Assembly (NCBI GenBank): GCA_009869945.1
Contig: WIXG01000144.1
Coordinates: 1 to 64,000, forward strand
Direction of reading: 5' to 3'
Source: Mesaphorura yosii
Taxonomy: Eukaryota; Arthropoda; Collembola; Poduromorpha; Tullbergiidae
Length of the DNA stretch: 64,000 nt
Positions within the stretch are counted from its first letter, which is position 1. Each line of letters opens with the position of its first letter. The position numbers and the translations under genes are program-made. The notes under the pieces are model-generated. The model was not told the DNA's origin, made no database searches, and worked only from the letters and a program-made list of their open reading frames with translations. Shown here one piece after another: positions 46,401 to 59,100 of the stretch.

Positions 46401-49400
46401 TAAAGAAGATGTTTGAAACGGCGCTTATGCGTCTTATCCGAAAATTGTTCATGCACACAAGCTGCAAACTGCGGCTTCGGCTGCGGATTATTTTTGATGC
46501 GCTTTTGCTTTGATAAAGAACCTGGCATGAATTTGAAATCCAGTCATCGTCCTCATTACAATTAAGCGCTAGGGATCAGTGTTATTAATTAGTAGGATTT
46601 TTGTAGGATTTGGCTCGGATCATTCTTGTAAATTGTAAATTTCGTGCACAGTGTACCGTACTTACATTGAACGCCTTCAGCCGTTCGGGGTCGTACTGAT
46701 GTGCATCCGCCTTGTCCAGCGAATCCTCGTCGTCGTCATCCTCATCGTCCTTGTTCCCATTCGACGAATTCTCGTCCCGCTCCCGCTCGTGGTGGCCGGG
46801 CCCTGATCTCTCGGTGAGTGATATCGGACTCTGCAGATATACGACAGAACACAGATATCCTAATGTCCTAAGAAATAAGTCTTTGCCTTGTGCCCTCGTC
46901 TTCAGTGAATAACTCACAGATTGCTTCCTCGCTTCATGCCCGTGACCGTGCTTTCCATTGACGAAGATGCTGTTGTTGTTTGTGATTGTTGGCGTTGACG
47001 TCGCTCCCGGCTTGCCCAGCCCCATCGGATGGTACCCGAGCCAGTCGACAGGTGATGACGAATGCTCCATCTTCATAACCTTCGAACTGCTGCCACCTCC
47101 GCTGCCATGCTTGGAATGTGAATGTGTATGCGAATGCGCTTTTACCGCATGTGTTGGAACGGAGGAGGCGAAATCCTCATGATTCTCGTCAGCTGACGAC
47201 CCCGAACTGCCACCACAACTGCCGCTTCCGCTCAAGTGGCCACTTTCCTGTAAAAGCAATACAGTTGGCAATAGAACGATGTGGAATGTGAATCTTCGTC
47301 GTGAATCTCTTAATTAGAATTTATACGAGTGCAAGGTACGAATCGAAGCGAGTTTAGTGAGTGTTGCCTCAGGTTGAGCCTGAATCCAGTAACAAACCGG
47401 TGCTGGAGGAATATTAAATGAATCGAACACGAGTACACACACAATGACTGGAGAAAGTGAAGAGCACTCTTGGGGCCACCTTGTCTCCACTTTCTCTCAA
47501 TTCAAGCCGACAGCATACATTAACCAGAGACAATTGCACATCCACTCCAAGACTCGACTCGACGACTCCACGAATGGTTAATCAAGTATACCCCGTTGTC
47601 TGTGCGGTTGGAGCCGTAGCCATAGTCAATAATCTAAGTGCAAAGTTGGATCGGAGCCTGTGCGTTTGGCAGGCTTGGCTTAATGACTTGGTTAGACTCG
47701 CACACAAAAGTTTTAATGCAGCAATCGCAATGAATACAACAGCCAACGAGCCAACTAGGCAACCACCGCCAGGCAGGGCAGCGAAAACAATGCAAATGTG
47801 AATTACAATGAAAAATACAAGGAAACAATTTAATTAACCACTGAAGTACAAGTTTCTTCGCCAAGCTGGTCGTGGAACTCGTGGACGACGTGGATCACTT
47901 CGATTCTGATGGCAATTGGCGACTAGGAGAATGGCAATGTCGGGATGCGAATTTCGGATTCTGGAAGCTGTGCCTTGCGCTTGCCTGCCGTGTGACACCA
48001 TTTTCGTAATCCTGGTCTTAAGATTTCGCTGATAAGTTGCCGCGCCATGCCAGCGTCGTTTAACCCGAATCTGTCTCCATTTACTTACAAGTTACAAGTA
48101 AAAGGATAGGAAGAAGCTTATCGCGTGGCGTAAAAAATGGAGATGAGGCTCAGCCGTTCGGTATCCCTTTCTCACGGAGCTTAGCAACGGCAACCCATCG
48201 AAGACCAAAGCGCTACACGCGCCTACACGCCTGCATGTGAGTGCGGTACACGAGGATTATCATCATGGATTTTGGATTCGGATCTTAAAATCGTCCTCAT
48301 CTGCTGCCGCTGCCACTACCATGCAAGAACGATAAGAAAACTTGTTTTGCTGCTGTTTTCAATAAAAAATTCACGGCAAACTCAATTTTCTTGCTGCAGT
48401 CTTCCAGAAAACAGGCGAACACGAGTAGACGAGTTTTTCGCTATCACCATCGCCTTTGGATTCCTGCCAGTGTACATCGTATGAGGCAAAATACAGACAG
48501 TCACAGAGTCTCGTCCTCATCTCATCTTTGAACCTCTCCTTTGCTTTCCTGACATGGTAAAGATACATCTTTATAAGGTCTCGACTGACTCGATGAGTGC
48601 GTGCACGAGGAATTCACTCCAACTCCAACTTCGTGATTCGGCTATTCTCTTTTCGCTTTTGAGGAAAAGAAAAAATAGAAAATCTCTTTTTCTTCTTGAA
48701 AGAATTTCTTTTTTCCTTTCTGCTCTTCTCCTCTTGCGCTGCTACTGTACTTGAAATATCTTGACATGCCTGCGTTTCGTTGCGTTGCGCCGCGCTCGCA
48801 TCTTCATCTTTCCCATTCTACTGTCTCATCTCCTCCTCTTCACCAAGCGATGAGATGGCGATATTATTGAGGGTATAATACCCGGTACACAAAAGAAACT
48901 AAGAAGCAGAGGCACTGGCAGATTCCGCCTGCCTTTGTGCCGGTTGTGTGGTGCCTGGCTCAACGCGAACGCGCCAGACCGGAGCACAGCAACAATTTTC
49001 GAGATCCGAAATAACCGGCAAACTTTTCCTGTTCGCCGCATGGCACGGCTCAACGACTCACTGCGAGTGCACCTTTTGTGTAGAGTGAGAAGGATGAGCA
49101 TGGAAAAATCGAAGCATGTGCCTATTTACTATTTACGTACATGAATACACCGCCAACAAACTGGGAAAAAGAGCCTGAGCCTACGAACGCCAAGCCAAAA
49201 CGCAAAAGCAAACGCCCTCGTTCGCCCGTGGAACATAAAACACAAACATGAACCACAGCGAGCGAGCGAGGTTGAGTCATGTGTATTGCTCGGAACTTGT
49301 GGGTGTAATGCGAGGCACCAGGCGGAGAGACGAGACCCATGCCGGCATTCACAATACAGCATGGCAACAAGGCAAGAGGAAAAAACGACCGTGTGCCGTA

Positions 49401-52400
49401 AAGTGAAAGCCGTCGTTGAAATTGTAGCAGTGAGGATCATTTCCTTGGAGCCTTTTTCTCTCTCTTCTGCTCCTTCGCCGCTTGTTTTCTCTCCAGGCGA
49501 CCGTCGAGTGACTGACTTGACTGACTGCCTGGAACTGGAAATCCCCAAGCTTGTATTTCTTTTCAGGCATGAACGAATACTGTACTGAGGACGACGAGAG
49601 TAAGTTACGAGATGGAGCCTGGCTGCTGCACTTTTGTCACTTCACACTCACATTCGCACTCATGAGCGAGCGAGTGAGATCACATTTTTCCAATTAAAAC
49701 CGAGTCTCTTGCCTGACTCTCTTGCCTGCCAAGTGAGCGAGACGACAGAGTTTTGTTGACTTTCATCTCTCAAATTAGGCGACATGCAAAACAAACGGGG
49801 AAACTTCTCCAATGTGAGATGCGAGCTCGAAATTAAGAAATCAAACCCAAAGTCAATCTTTGTCCCGCCATCACATCACATCACCTTGCCAAATGCCACG
49901 CCAGGCAGTGCAGTGGCTGGCTTGTCCTTTGGAAACATCGAAACATGACCTCTCTTTGTACTCGCGATCCTCCGGCCGACCCAGAATTGAGTATTCAGAA
50001 GTCAGTAAGCATTGCTTCGCAACGGAATCAAACCGTGAAATCGTGCAGTATCGCATCGGGCATTATGAGAAAGTAGTTCAAATCTCCACGAGCGACAAGA
50101 CGAGACGCGGTGGGCCTGCTCGACGTGGAAATGAAAGACTTGGCCGAAGAGAAGAGCAGAAATGATGAAGCTCGAGATTAATATTACTTTGATCTTTAAC
50201 CCTCAATCTCAGGCTGTGCTGATGCCCGTACACTCTGAATTGTGCTTGCTTGACGTGGCATGGTGGATTGTTACTCATAATAATAGCGTCTGGCATTTAT
50301 GTATATTTATGATAATTTCAATGAGTCCACAAAGTACAAAGCACAGTACAGATGTTGGACTGGCGCTGGATTTGGATTACGAAACACGAAATAGAAATAT
50401 GAAATCCTCTCTTCTCTTCTTTTCTCGTTCTCGCCTCCACATCTTTTATTATCCTGTGCCTCGACTCGACCTCCTGAACATGAACTTAACTTCTTTTGTT
50501 GTCTCGCTTATGCGTATTCAAGTCGCCAGTGCCAGGATCAAGACGAAGAGCGACCAAGATCAGAGACCACACCAAATTCAGCCCATATACGACAGTGTAG
50601 CGACACGATGCGATGATGTGAATGGGGTGCAAGATTCGGTTCTGGCTGAAAGGGTTTAACGACCATGCCGATGCCGTAGCGGAGCCGGCTGACTGAATTA
50701 CGAATACGAATTTGAATTCTTATACGAGAAACCTGAAGAGAACGAGAACTCCTTTTTTATCATTGCGATTATTGCACAAGCACAAGAGCAGATGGAAAGA
50801 TGCGATGAGATGCGATTCGTTTCTGTTCCTCGCAGTGGCAGTCTGCAAGGCACGGCAGTGTGGTGGGAGAAGTCACATTAATATTACGGCGACTCGACGG
50901 CATTTCCATGTACAGAAAGCAGAGATCGAGCCGAGTCAAGTCCAAGTCAAGTCCAAGAACTCTGCAATACTGCAATCTTTTCTCACATCAGCATCCGCAG
51001 AAGTCGCATTGCAAGATGAGAAGATGAAGATGAAGTTGGAGAGGAGATGAATGTTGGATGGAGACGAAAGCGAGAGGAATTCTTCTCTCGTAAAGTACGG
51101 ACACGGACACGACACGAGTCTCTTCATGAAAGGGTTCATGGTTCTTTCTCACTTGAACTCTTGGCAATGCAATGGCAATGGCAACGACGACGGCAACTCT
51201 TCACTGCAGTCTTGGTGCTTGTGGCGTGGATTGGGTTGGTGGTGAACCACTTTTTTAGACCGTGGGCTCATTGTAATGGAAATTGCAGTTTAGTTTTAGT
51301 TTGCGGAGGTGAGAGCTCAGTGAGCTCAAGATGAGAAAGACGAAAAAACGAAGAGTGAAAAAGAAGGTCCAAGCCAAGCCAGCCATGCCAAGTCTTCAGT
51401 GCACTTCGAGTTTTTGGATGGTTTTAAGAAAAAGGCGGATTGATTGATCTTTCGCCTGGCTGACAACAACAAGCAACAGAAACACAACACCCGTGCGCCG
51501 TGCCGTGCAAGATGCCCAGCCAGGAATGCAGAATGCAGCCTCGCGGTACTTGACTCGACTCTCGACGACTCGACTACTTTTCTTGTTGCTGCACCGGACT
51601 TGGCCTGGCTTGACGCTCGCCGCCGCTGCGCTGCCACTAATGGACATTTGGGTGTGATGCATTTTGTACGCACGCACGCGGGCGGTGTGCCGCATCTTAA
51701 ACACTAAGCGACCAAGCATTACGCACCAGCACCACTCGACGAGACAGATTCTGCATTCGCCTTCGTACTTCTCCGATTCATCTTCATTCATTTATCACCG
51801 TTCACACGAGCAACGGAGGACCGTGGTTTGGAATTCGAATGCAAGACCAAAATTCACTGCACTTCGTTGCAATGCAACTTGAATCTTTGCCAATGAATGC
51901 AATTTCTTGCGCCGTGTCTTATATCCCGTCTTTAAATACCGTCTACCGTGGTTTTGGCTCGATGGTGCGGTGCGGCCCGCAATTTAAAATTCCCTTTCAA
52001 GAAGCGTGTACAGCAAATGTCTTGCCTTACATCTTAACACTCGTACATCGCGCCCTGCGACCAACCGCCGAAGACAATAACATCAACACCACGCCAAGCC
52101 AGCCACCGCCGCAGTCAACCATCAGAGTGGCTTTGGCTTTATTTGTCTCGTCAGTCTCTCATCGCCTTCGCCTCGCCGTGCCCGTCGCTCAAGTACTTAG
52201 AGACAAAATAGAGTGGATCTTTAGAAAATGGGTAAAGTGACTTTGGGAATTGGAGGCTCCGCTCGCTGCTGCGAGGCTCGTATTTCTTTATCGTCCGTGT
52301 CGAGCTTCGAGCTTCGCGTCGTGTGTTTTGTCTATAGCTTATAGTCCATAGTCCATTTGGTGGTATGGGTCTTAGCGAGCGTCGTGCCGTGCGGTCGTAC

Positions 52401-55287
52401 CCGTCATCATCTCATCTTGTCAGAGACGAGGCGCGGTATGAGTGAGCTTTCTCCACCGCACCCGCCAGCACCGTAGTCGTTTTCTAGTCTCCATCATCTC
52501 ACGAAGCACCATCACAACCACTGCCGCCACTGCTATGCCATGCCATTTGCCATCGTCATAGCCTCATAGTCCAAACCAGTCGCTCGCCATAAAATAAAGC
52601 CAGATACAAAACCTGAAGCTATTCTTCATCGTCCTCCTACTCTTCCGTGCCCGCTGAACAAACAAATGGACACCTTCGTGCGGTATGGTGCAGTGAAAGT
52701 GCACGAAAGCGAAAGCGAGTCTTGTCTATCAGTCTTCCTGCCTGGCCTCAGGATCTCATTTCATGGCGATGGCATGTCCATGTCTTGACTTGCCTTTCCT
52801 GGTACACAATGGCTAAACCTGAAGCGTGGGTTCCGTATTCCATGTTCCGTCGTATTCGTATTCGTATTATTTTTCTGTCCAATTCATTTCTCTCTCTCAA
52901 AACTCAACGCAGCGAAACGCGCATTTCACATTTCACTGATACAGGCGGATCGTGGTGGCGGTGGCCTAAAAGCATTACTGGGCTATCCATTATTGCTATT
53001 TGCTAGTGCCTTGCCATTTGCCAAGATGCACTGACCGCTCGTAGTGCAAGTTCTTCTCTACGTCGAACCTCCGCCAAGCCAAACCAAGTCGAGTCATGCC
53101 ATGTCATACGTCAGTTGGTATGCTCTCACTGCCAATGCCCGAAGTGATATCGACCATATCAGCGACCAGCCAAAGCGGCTGCGGCAGTGGCAGAGATACG
53201 AGAGCCTTCAATAATAATATAACACATCCTCACATCCTGCTTGCTCGACCCTGCCTTGCCTGGCCTTCTGAATTTTCACAGAACGCGAACATGAAACCTG
53301 CAGCTGAGAAAGTCATCCGCTTGTTTCTGCAACGCTGCTTTTCCTTTCGCATTTCGCTTTGCCTTCCTGCTGGAGAGAATTGAGTGAGTGAAACTTCCCG
53401 ACCGACCAAAAATAAAATAAAGGAAAGGAACTCACGAACTCTGTAAAAATGAGCGTCGTTCTCGTGCCTGAGTGCCTGCGCTGTGCCCATGCCCCTGCAC
53501 GCCGCACCAGCCGGCTACAGGAAGATAAAAGAACTTTCTTTATGTCAATTCACGAAAGATAGAAAGAAAATAACCCGTAAAACGCGGCGCACGATGTTGT
53601 TCCACTCTCGACATTAGTTCAAAGTGAAAGCTTTTCCTCTGTGATGCGCTGCGACGACGACGACGACGATGGTGCCTGGATCCTTTTAGGGCTTTATCGC
53701 GTACGGCGTGGCGTCTGGCGTGGCCGCGGCGTATCCATTGCAGAGCATGCGACTGGAGAAAGTGAGCTTTCTCCTTCGTTTTTATGATTACGATCCGACC
53801 AGACTCCAGAACATCACGCCATGCTGTGCTGTGAATGCTGCCTTGTGTCTTGTCAGATGAGGAACTCAACTCAAATGTGCTTGTTTCTTCTCGTCTTGTC
53901 GTTCCCAGTTCATGCTCATATATTTCCATGACCATGTTCATTTCGTTAGAGCACGAGCACAGAACCCTTTTCGCCGTGTTCCTGTTTGTGTTTTACTTTT
54001 ACTGCGCGATGCTTTTCACTTTCACTTTCATCATGAATCGTGGCGCGTGGTGCTTACGTTTTGCGTTTTACCGCCGTCTTTATATCCGTATTCCATTTTA
54101 TAGGAATCCATTCGCCGTTCGCTTGCAGACTGACGCCGGTCTCTTACGTAATGTAATGCCATGCTTTGCCTTGCCTGCCGAATGTCGATATTATGAACCC
54201 CATCGCCTGATCGCCGTCGTATTCGCCTGTAATTTGAGTATGTGTGAAAAATTCACACCTTGCCTTCCGCCTTCCTGTGGCTGCATCCGCTTTGAGAGCG
54301 GACAGGCCTTAAATTATTACTGAGTCCAGGGCACGGGCACGGGCACGGGCACAGGAATCAAAGGATGCGTGATGTGATTGACCATATATGACATGAACAC
54401 GATACATGACTGGACGACCACACAACACCGAATAGAACGCTATACACACCTCGAGTACTAATTTCTCTTACGTCTCGTAACCGGAAAGTTCTCCTGCTGA
54501 CATACAAACAGGTTACGGAGGTCTGAGCCGGAGTATTTATGTATAAACCCGTCAAGCCACGAAAGCAGGCAAGCTGAGGGAGGATTTGAGTCTGAGCCCT
54601 CTCCTCTTTGACTCCACCGCCACAGCCGCCGCACCGGCTCAGCTTGGATTGGAATTAAAACCTTACTCAAGTGTGAATGTGAATTGTACATTGAAAGAAA
54701 TGAAGAACCAAAGGCAAAAGTCTCGTCTTCTTCTTGTGAATCTTCTTTTTATTGATGCGGACTTGCAGACGCGGACTAGCAGAGCAAAGAAATTAATGTT
54801 CATTGTATGCGGCGGCATGCGTGTATGTGTGAAGAATGCAGACACCTGTCAGTACCCTCAACTTTGGTACATTGGAGTACGCATTTGGCCGTACCGTGCT
54901 CGAACACGTTCTCGTACTGTCGTACTCGTATTCGTACACTTTCTGAATTGTTACGCAACAAATGAAGACGACAAGGAACAGGAAAAGAAACGAGCCTCCT
55001 ACCTTAAGTGACAAGGGGAAAGAGTCCAAGGATGGATCCACACCACTACCGTGACCGTGAACGCCATTGCCACCACCGCTCTTGCTCGATTTCACCTTTC
55101 CGCCAGTCGTGACCTTTGTGGGTGCGAGCCTCTTTCGACCCGATGCACCAGACATCTTGACCATTCGGGATTCTGCCTCTGCTGATGCTGCTTCTGCTTC
55201 GACCGCGAGAGGTTTCGGGCTCCGAGATCGCGATCGAGAACGTTGGCGCTGTCCGTGTCCAAGAATGTTGTGAGTTCCGAGAAGAAT
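43460..55287 (-). CDS. NOL4: NOL4/NOL4L homologue (nucleolar protein 4), 3' seven exons
   Basis: Exons 55287-55003, 47247-46918, 46830-46666, 45637-45419, 44624-43948, 43872-43736 and 43656-43460 join in phase to 669 residues; the 5' end is outside the window. Family blocks are exact: [75 protein letters not shown], the CtBP-type motif GPTDLSMK, and the C-terminal [20 protein letters not shown]. Between them are long low-complexity Ser/Ala/Gly/His stretches ([18 protein letters not shown]) not found at that length in vertebrates. In vertebrates the protein is nuclear and brain- or testis-enriched, probably transcriptional. The N-terminal exon here has SR-like repeats ([10 protein letters not shown]). 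The human N-terminal domain (FQDWCLRTYGDSGK) was not found and should lie to the right of 64000. Confidence 0.93.
53651..53669. repeat. GAC trinucleotide microsatellite
   Basis: Six uninterrupted (CGA) units in the large NOL4 intron. Confidence 0.85.
54330..54353. repeat. GCACGG hexanucleotide tandem repeat
   Basis: Three perfect GCACGG units plus a fourth ending CAG, in the NOL4 intron. Confidence 0.85.
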
Positions 55288-56124
55288 CTGTAAGAGGACA
55301 AAGCAGGCACGACTTTATTACGCGAGAGAACACGGCTTTGGGTTCATTTTTAATGACTCCGTCTGTCTTCTTAACGAAAGCGGCACAGAGTATTATGACT
55401 TCAGCCTCACACTTGCTGTTGCTCTTTGATACAATGGACTAGCAGGGCAGGGGAGTCGAATGTCAATAATTCATATTTCATAACATAACAATTTCCTTAT
55501 CAGTAACCTGAACCCCAGCAGAATTCTCAGCCCAGAATTTTCCTTTTTGTACAGGCGAGACTGAGGCAGAGGCTCAGGTCGCAGTCGCAGCCGCACAATG
55601 ACATCGTGGCGAATCTTTCCTATTTACTTTACTCTCATTTTCTCACACTCGTCTCTGGATGAGGTACGTAATGAGATGATATGACTACGAAAAGACTACG
55701 ACAGTGAAGTGACAGTAACGAGCTCAGCTTCTGAGTCATGAGCCTCGAGCTGGAGCTGGAGCCTGAGCTTCAGATTTGTTTACATTCTATTTCTACTTCT
55801 TCGTCCAGCGTTCACCGACCACGATGCTTTGCGATCTCGATTCTCATGTCAAGCCTGGCCCGTCTTATCAAACATCGCCGTCGACCATGTCCGAAGGAAA
55901 TGAATGAAGTCAAAATCTTACTTGAGACAAGGTTCAAATTCTCCGAATTACTGCTAGCTGAGGATTATGAACAATTCAATTCAAGCTTTCACTGACACCA
56001 AAATCACTCGACTAATTCAATGCACAATATCCTTAAGAATCAAGAGGCTGATAAGAAGTCCAACGGAAACGAAACTGCAGCTGCAACCCGATGCGAACGT
56101 GATCTGCTCTTCTCAGATTCGAGT

Positions 56125-56143
56125 AACTGACTGACTGACTGAC
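56125..56143. repeat. CTGA tetranucleotide tandem repeat
   Basis: Four to five (ACTG) units in NOL4 intron DNA. Confidence 0.8.
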
Positions 56144-59100
56144 TTTTCGTGTTCCTCTCTTATAAGTACGCTCCGCACCACGCACCAACACTACGTACCT
56201 CTTCTCAACTCGACTCCTACGACTACAACCCCTTTCCCTTGCCGGTCTGGTCTGTTACATGGTCTGATAGATTCAGTCTTAGGTCTTGGTGCTGTTGCTG
56301 CTTCGGTTCTACTTGAGAGACTCAAGACCGACTCGTTTCTGTTCCATTCCTTCACTCTTCTCTACACTGCTTCTGGCTTTGCCTCAAAAAGGAACATTTT
56401 TCCTGTTTTGGGAGATCGCATCTCCTTTTATCCTTTCAACTCAACTCAGCCAGGCACGGCCACGCAACGATGCGACGCAATGCAACGTACACTGAGAATT
56501 TATTCGAGACTCAGAACATCATTACTGCTGCTACAATGGCATGGCATGTCGTGTACGAAAACTGGAATCCAGTGAACGCAGTTCGCTGTTCGCTGTTGGC
56601 AAACAACAACACAAATAATACACACGGGCACAGGCATGAACTCAGACGAGACGAGACCAGGCGCTCCTGGCTCGTCAAGCATCTATCCATCCATCCGAGC
56701 ATGCAATAAACCCAACGAGGCCCAAACACGAGGCAAGACAAGAGCCCATTCTCCATTCTTTTATCTCGCATATCATAAACTGCTGCTGCTGGTGGAAACG
56801 TGCCGCATGCAGCATGCACTGCACCCAGAAACAAGTCAAGCGCGAGGCTCAGGCCGAGGCAGAGGCACATGCGAGCTCATAACTGCTAAAGCGAAAGTGC
56901 AAAAGGATATTATGAAAATTTGGGAAATGTATCCAGACAGAGGCACTGCACAGCCACGAGAAGAGAACGCGTGTGGCGGGTGAGAACGAACCTCACTTTT
57001 CCTAATGCATTTTTGCAATTCGATTCTCTCTCAGCCAGGCCACGCCAAGTCGCAGACCAGGGAACATGAATGCATGAGCTCTATTGCTCATGGCATGAAT
57101 CTCATTCTGCATTACGCTACGCGTTTTCTGGAGCTCATGCACGAGTTTTTGAAGAATGAAGGTAAAACCGTGAAAATAAGCATCACAGCAAGCACACGTA
57201 AGGCAAAGATACACAATGCAATTCATGCATTCACAGGACAGGAACACAAAGTATAAAAATATCCTCGCATTTTATACATAAAGAGCATAAATTACGGGCT
57301 TGTCTGCAAATTCCAAGTAGCGCCAAGTCAGCAGCGTTTGGGCCTAGCCTACCCTGGCATGGTGTGGGCTTAATGCTAGTGATTGATTGCAATGGCAATT
57401 GCAATAAGCACCAGTTCATGATTTCGGATGAACCTGACACAATTACGCGTCTGCGAGCGGAAGAGACACGCCTGGCTTGAAAGGGGATGAAAACTCATCG
57501 AATCTCTTCTCTTTGCTTTTAAGAGCAAATACTCTGAGAAAAGAAAGCAACGAAGGACGCGGAATTAAAGATGAATTGGGCATTGAGAAGAGAAGACTCG
57601 CGTACAGACTCAAAGGCGAAGGAGAATAGGGTCGGTCGGTCCATCGCCCGTCCGTCCGTGAGTGCGTGTGTGTTCTCTGCTCGTGCTGGTGCTCCTTTGT
57701 CGGGAGTTTATTATTTGCCATGTGCACTATTTGCAGTGCACTACGACTAATAACACACGAGACGACCCTACGCGAGTGCGACGCGAGAGAAAGAGAGTTG
57801 GAGCCGTGAATGCTGAGTCAGGAAAAGGATCACAAGAGTAGAGTCAGGAGAAAGTGTGTGAATGCGAGCGTGAGTCGGCGCGTCGGTGGCACGGCTCAAA
57901 ACGCGGAGAAAGCGAGAGAGAAAATACCCTTGAGAGTTTCCCCTTTTTCTCACATTCCGGTTCGCATTGTTGTGCTCCGCGCCTCGTCTCGACTCGACTC
58001 CGACTCAGGCTGAGACTTCTTTCTCTCCATTAATTCTCAGACAACGAAGCACCAAGCACGGCACGGGCACGAAGAGCGGCACAATCATCCATCCTATTTC
58101 AGACTCTCAGACTTTTCTCTTTTCCTTTCCATTGTGGCATTGTAACCCATCATCATCATCCGTCTCATCTTCCCCTGCCTGCCTCCTCATCTGTCCTCGT
58201 ACCTCAGCCTCCTTAGTGAAGGCGGACACGGACGACGTAAGCGTACGCTCCAACGCTATGAATATGCCTGGCAGCTCGGGCGCGGATGCGGGAGAGTGAT
58301 ACATTATCTCAAACTTCAGAGATAAATTCCGTCTGCCGTGCCACGCCACAGCCTCGATCCACAACGCAATTCGCATCCTGCGTCATTTTTTCTCGTGAAA
58401 GTTTTTCGGCCCGAGATACAAGAATGATGAAGAAAGTTGGAAGAAGAAAGAAAGGCAGGCCAATCTCGTACCTCACAACGAACGCGAACGAGAAATGATG
58501 ATGATGATGACGGTGCAAGTGTGAGTGCGAGTGAGAAGTGACTGTACGAAAACAGTTTACAGATGTGGCGAATGCGACGGATCACAAGATGAATACGAAT
58601 ACGAAGAAGAAGAAAAAGACGAATATTTATTCGTTATGAGAAGTGAGAGCAAGAAGTTTGAGTTTGACCGACCCGTCGTTGTCGTCGGTAAAAAATTGCC
58701 CAAATCGAGTCGATATCGCTTATACTTTTGGCTATCAGCGCAGGCAGTAAGTGTGGCTCTTTTTCATGAGTGCAGCCTCCAGCAGGGCCGTAATCGTAAT
58801 GACGGGCATAGATCAATATACGACTTCATCTTCCCCACATTCGGACGGACGTAGAAAGAAAGATGATGAGCACGTTATGATCCTCATTATTTTCATAAGC
58901 CAGGCTACGCCACCAGGCCGGGCCAAGACTCGATTAGATGCTGGACCGACTTTGAGTTTGACTTTGCGATGGCGATCCCGAGTCTTCTGGCTATTTTTTT
59001 TTGCTTCGACATGGAATTCTTCTTCATCATCGCGTTCGCGTACGTCCACAAAAAGTAGTCATTCATGTCGATCAAGAAGAAGAAGAAGTTCCACTCGAGT

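Larger units (their letters stand above)
47248..55002. other. 7.8-kb intron of NOL4, cryptically repetitive
   Basis: No exon is supported on either strand. The sequence is saturated with short recurring words (GCCAAGCCA, TGCCTTGCC, CGACTCGACT, ATGCCATGCC, GAGCGAGCGAG) in non-tandem order. ORFs of 60-165 codons on both strands are by-products of this. Confidence 0.65.
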
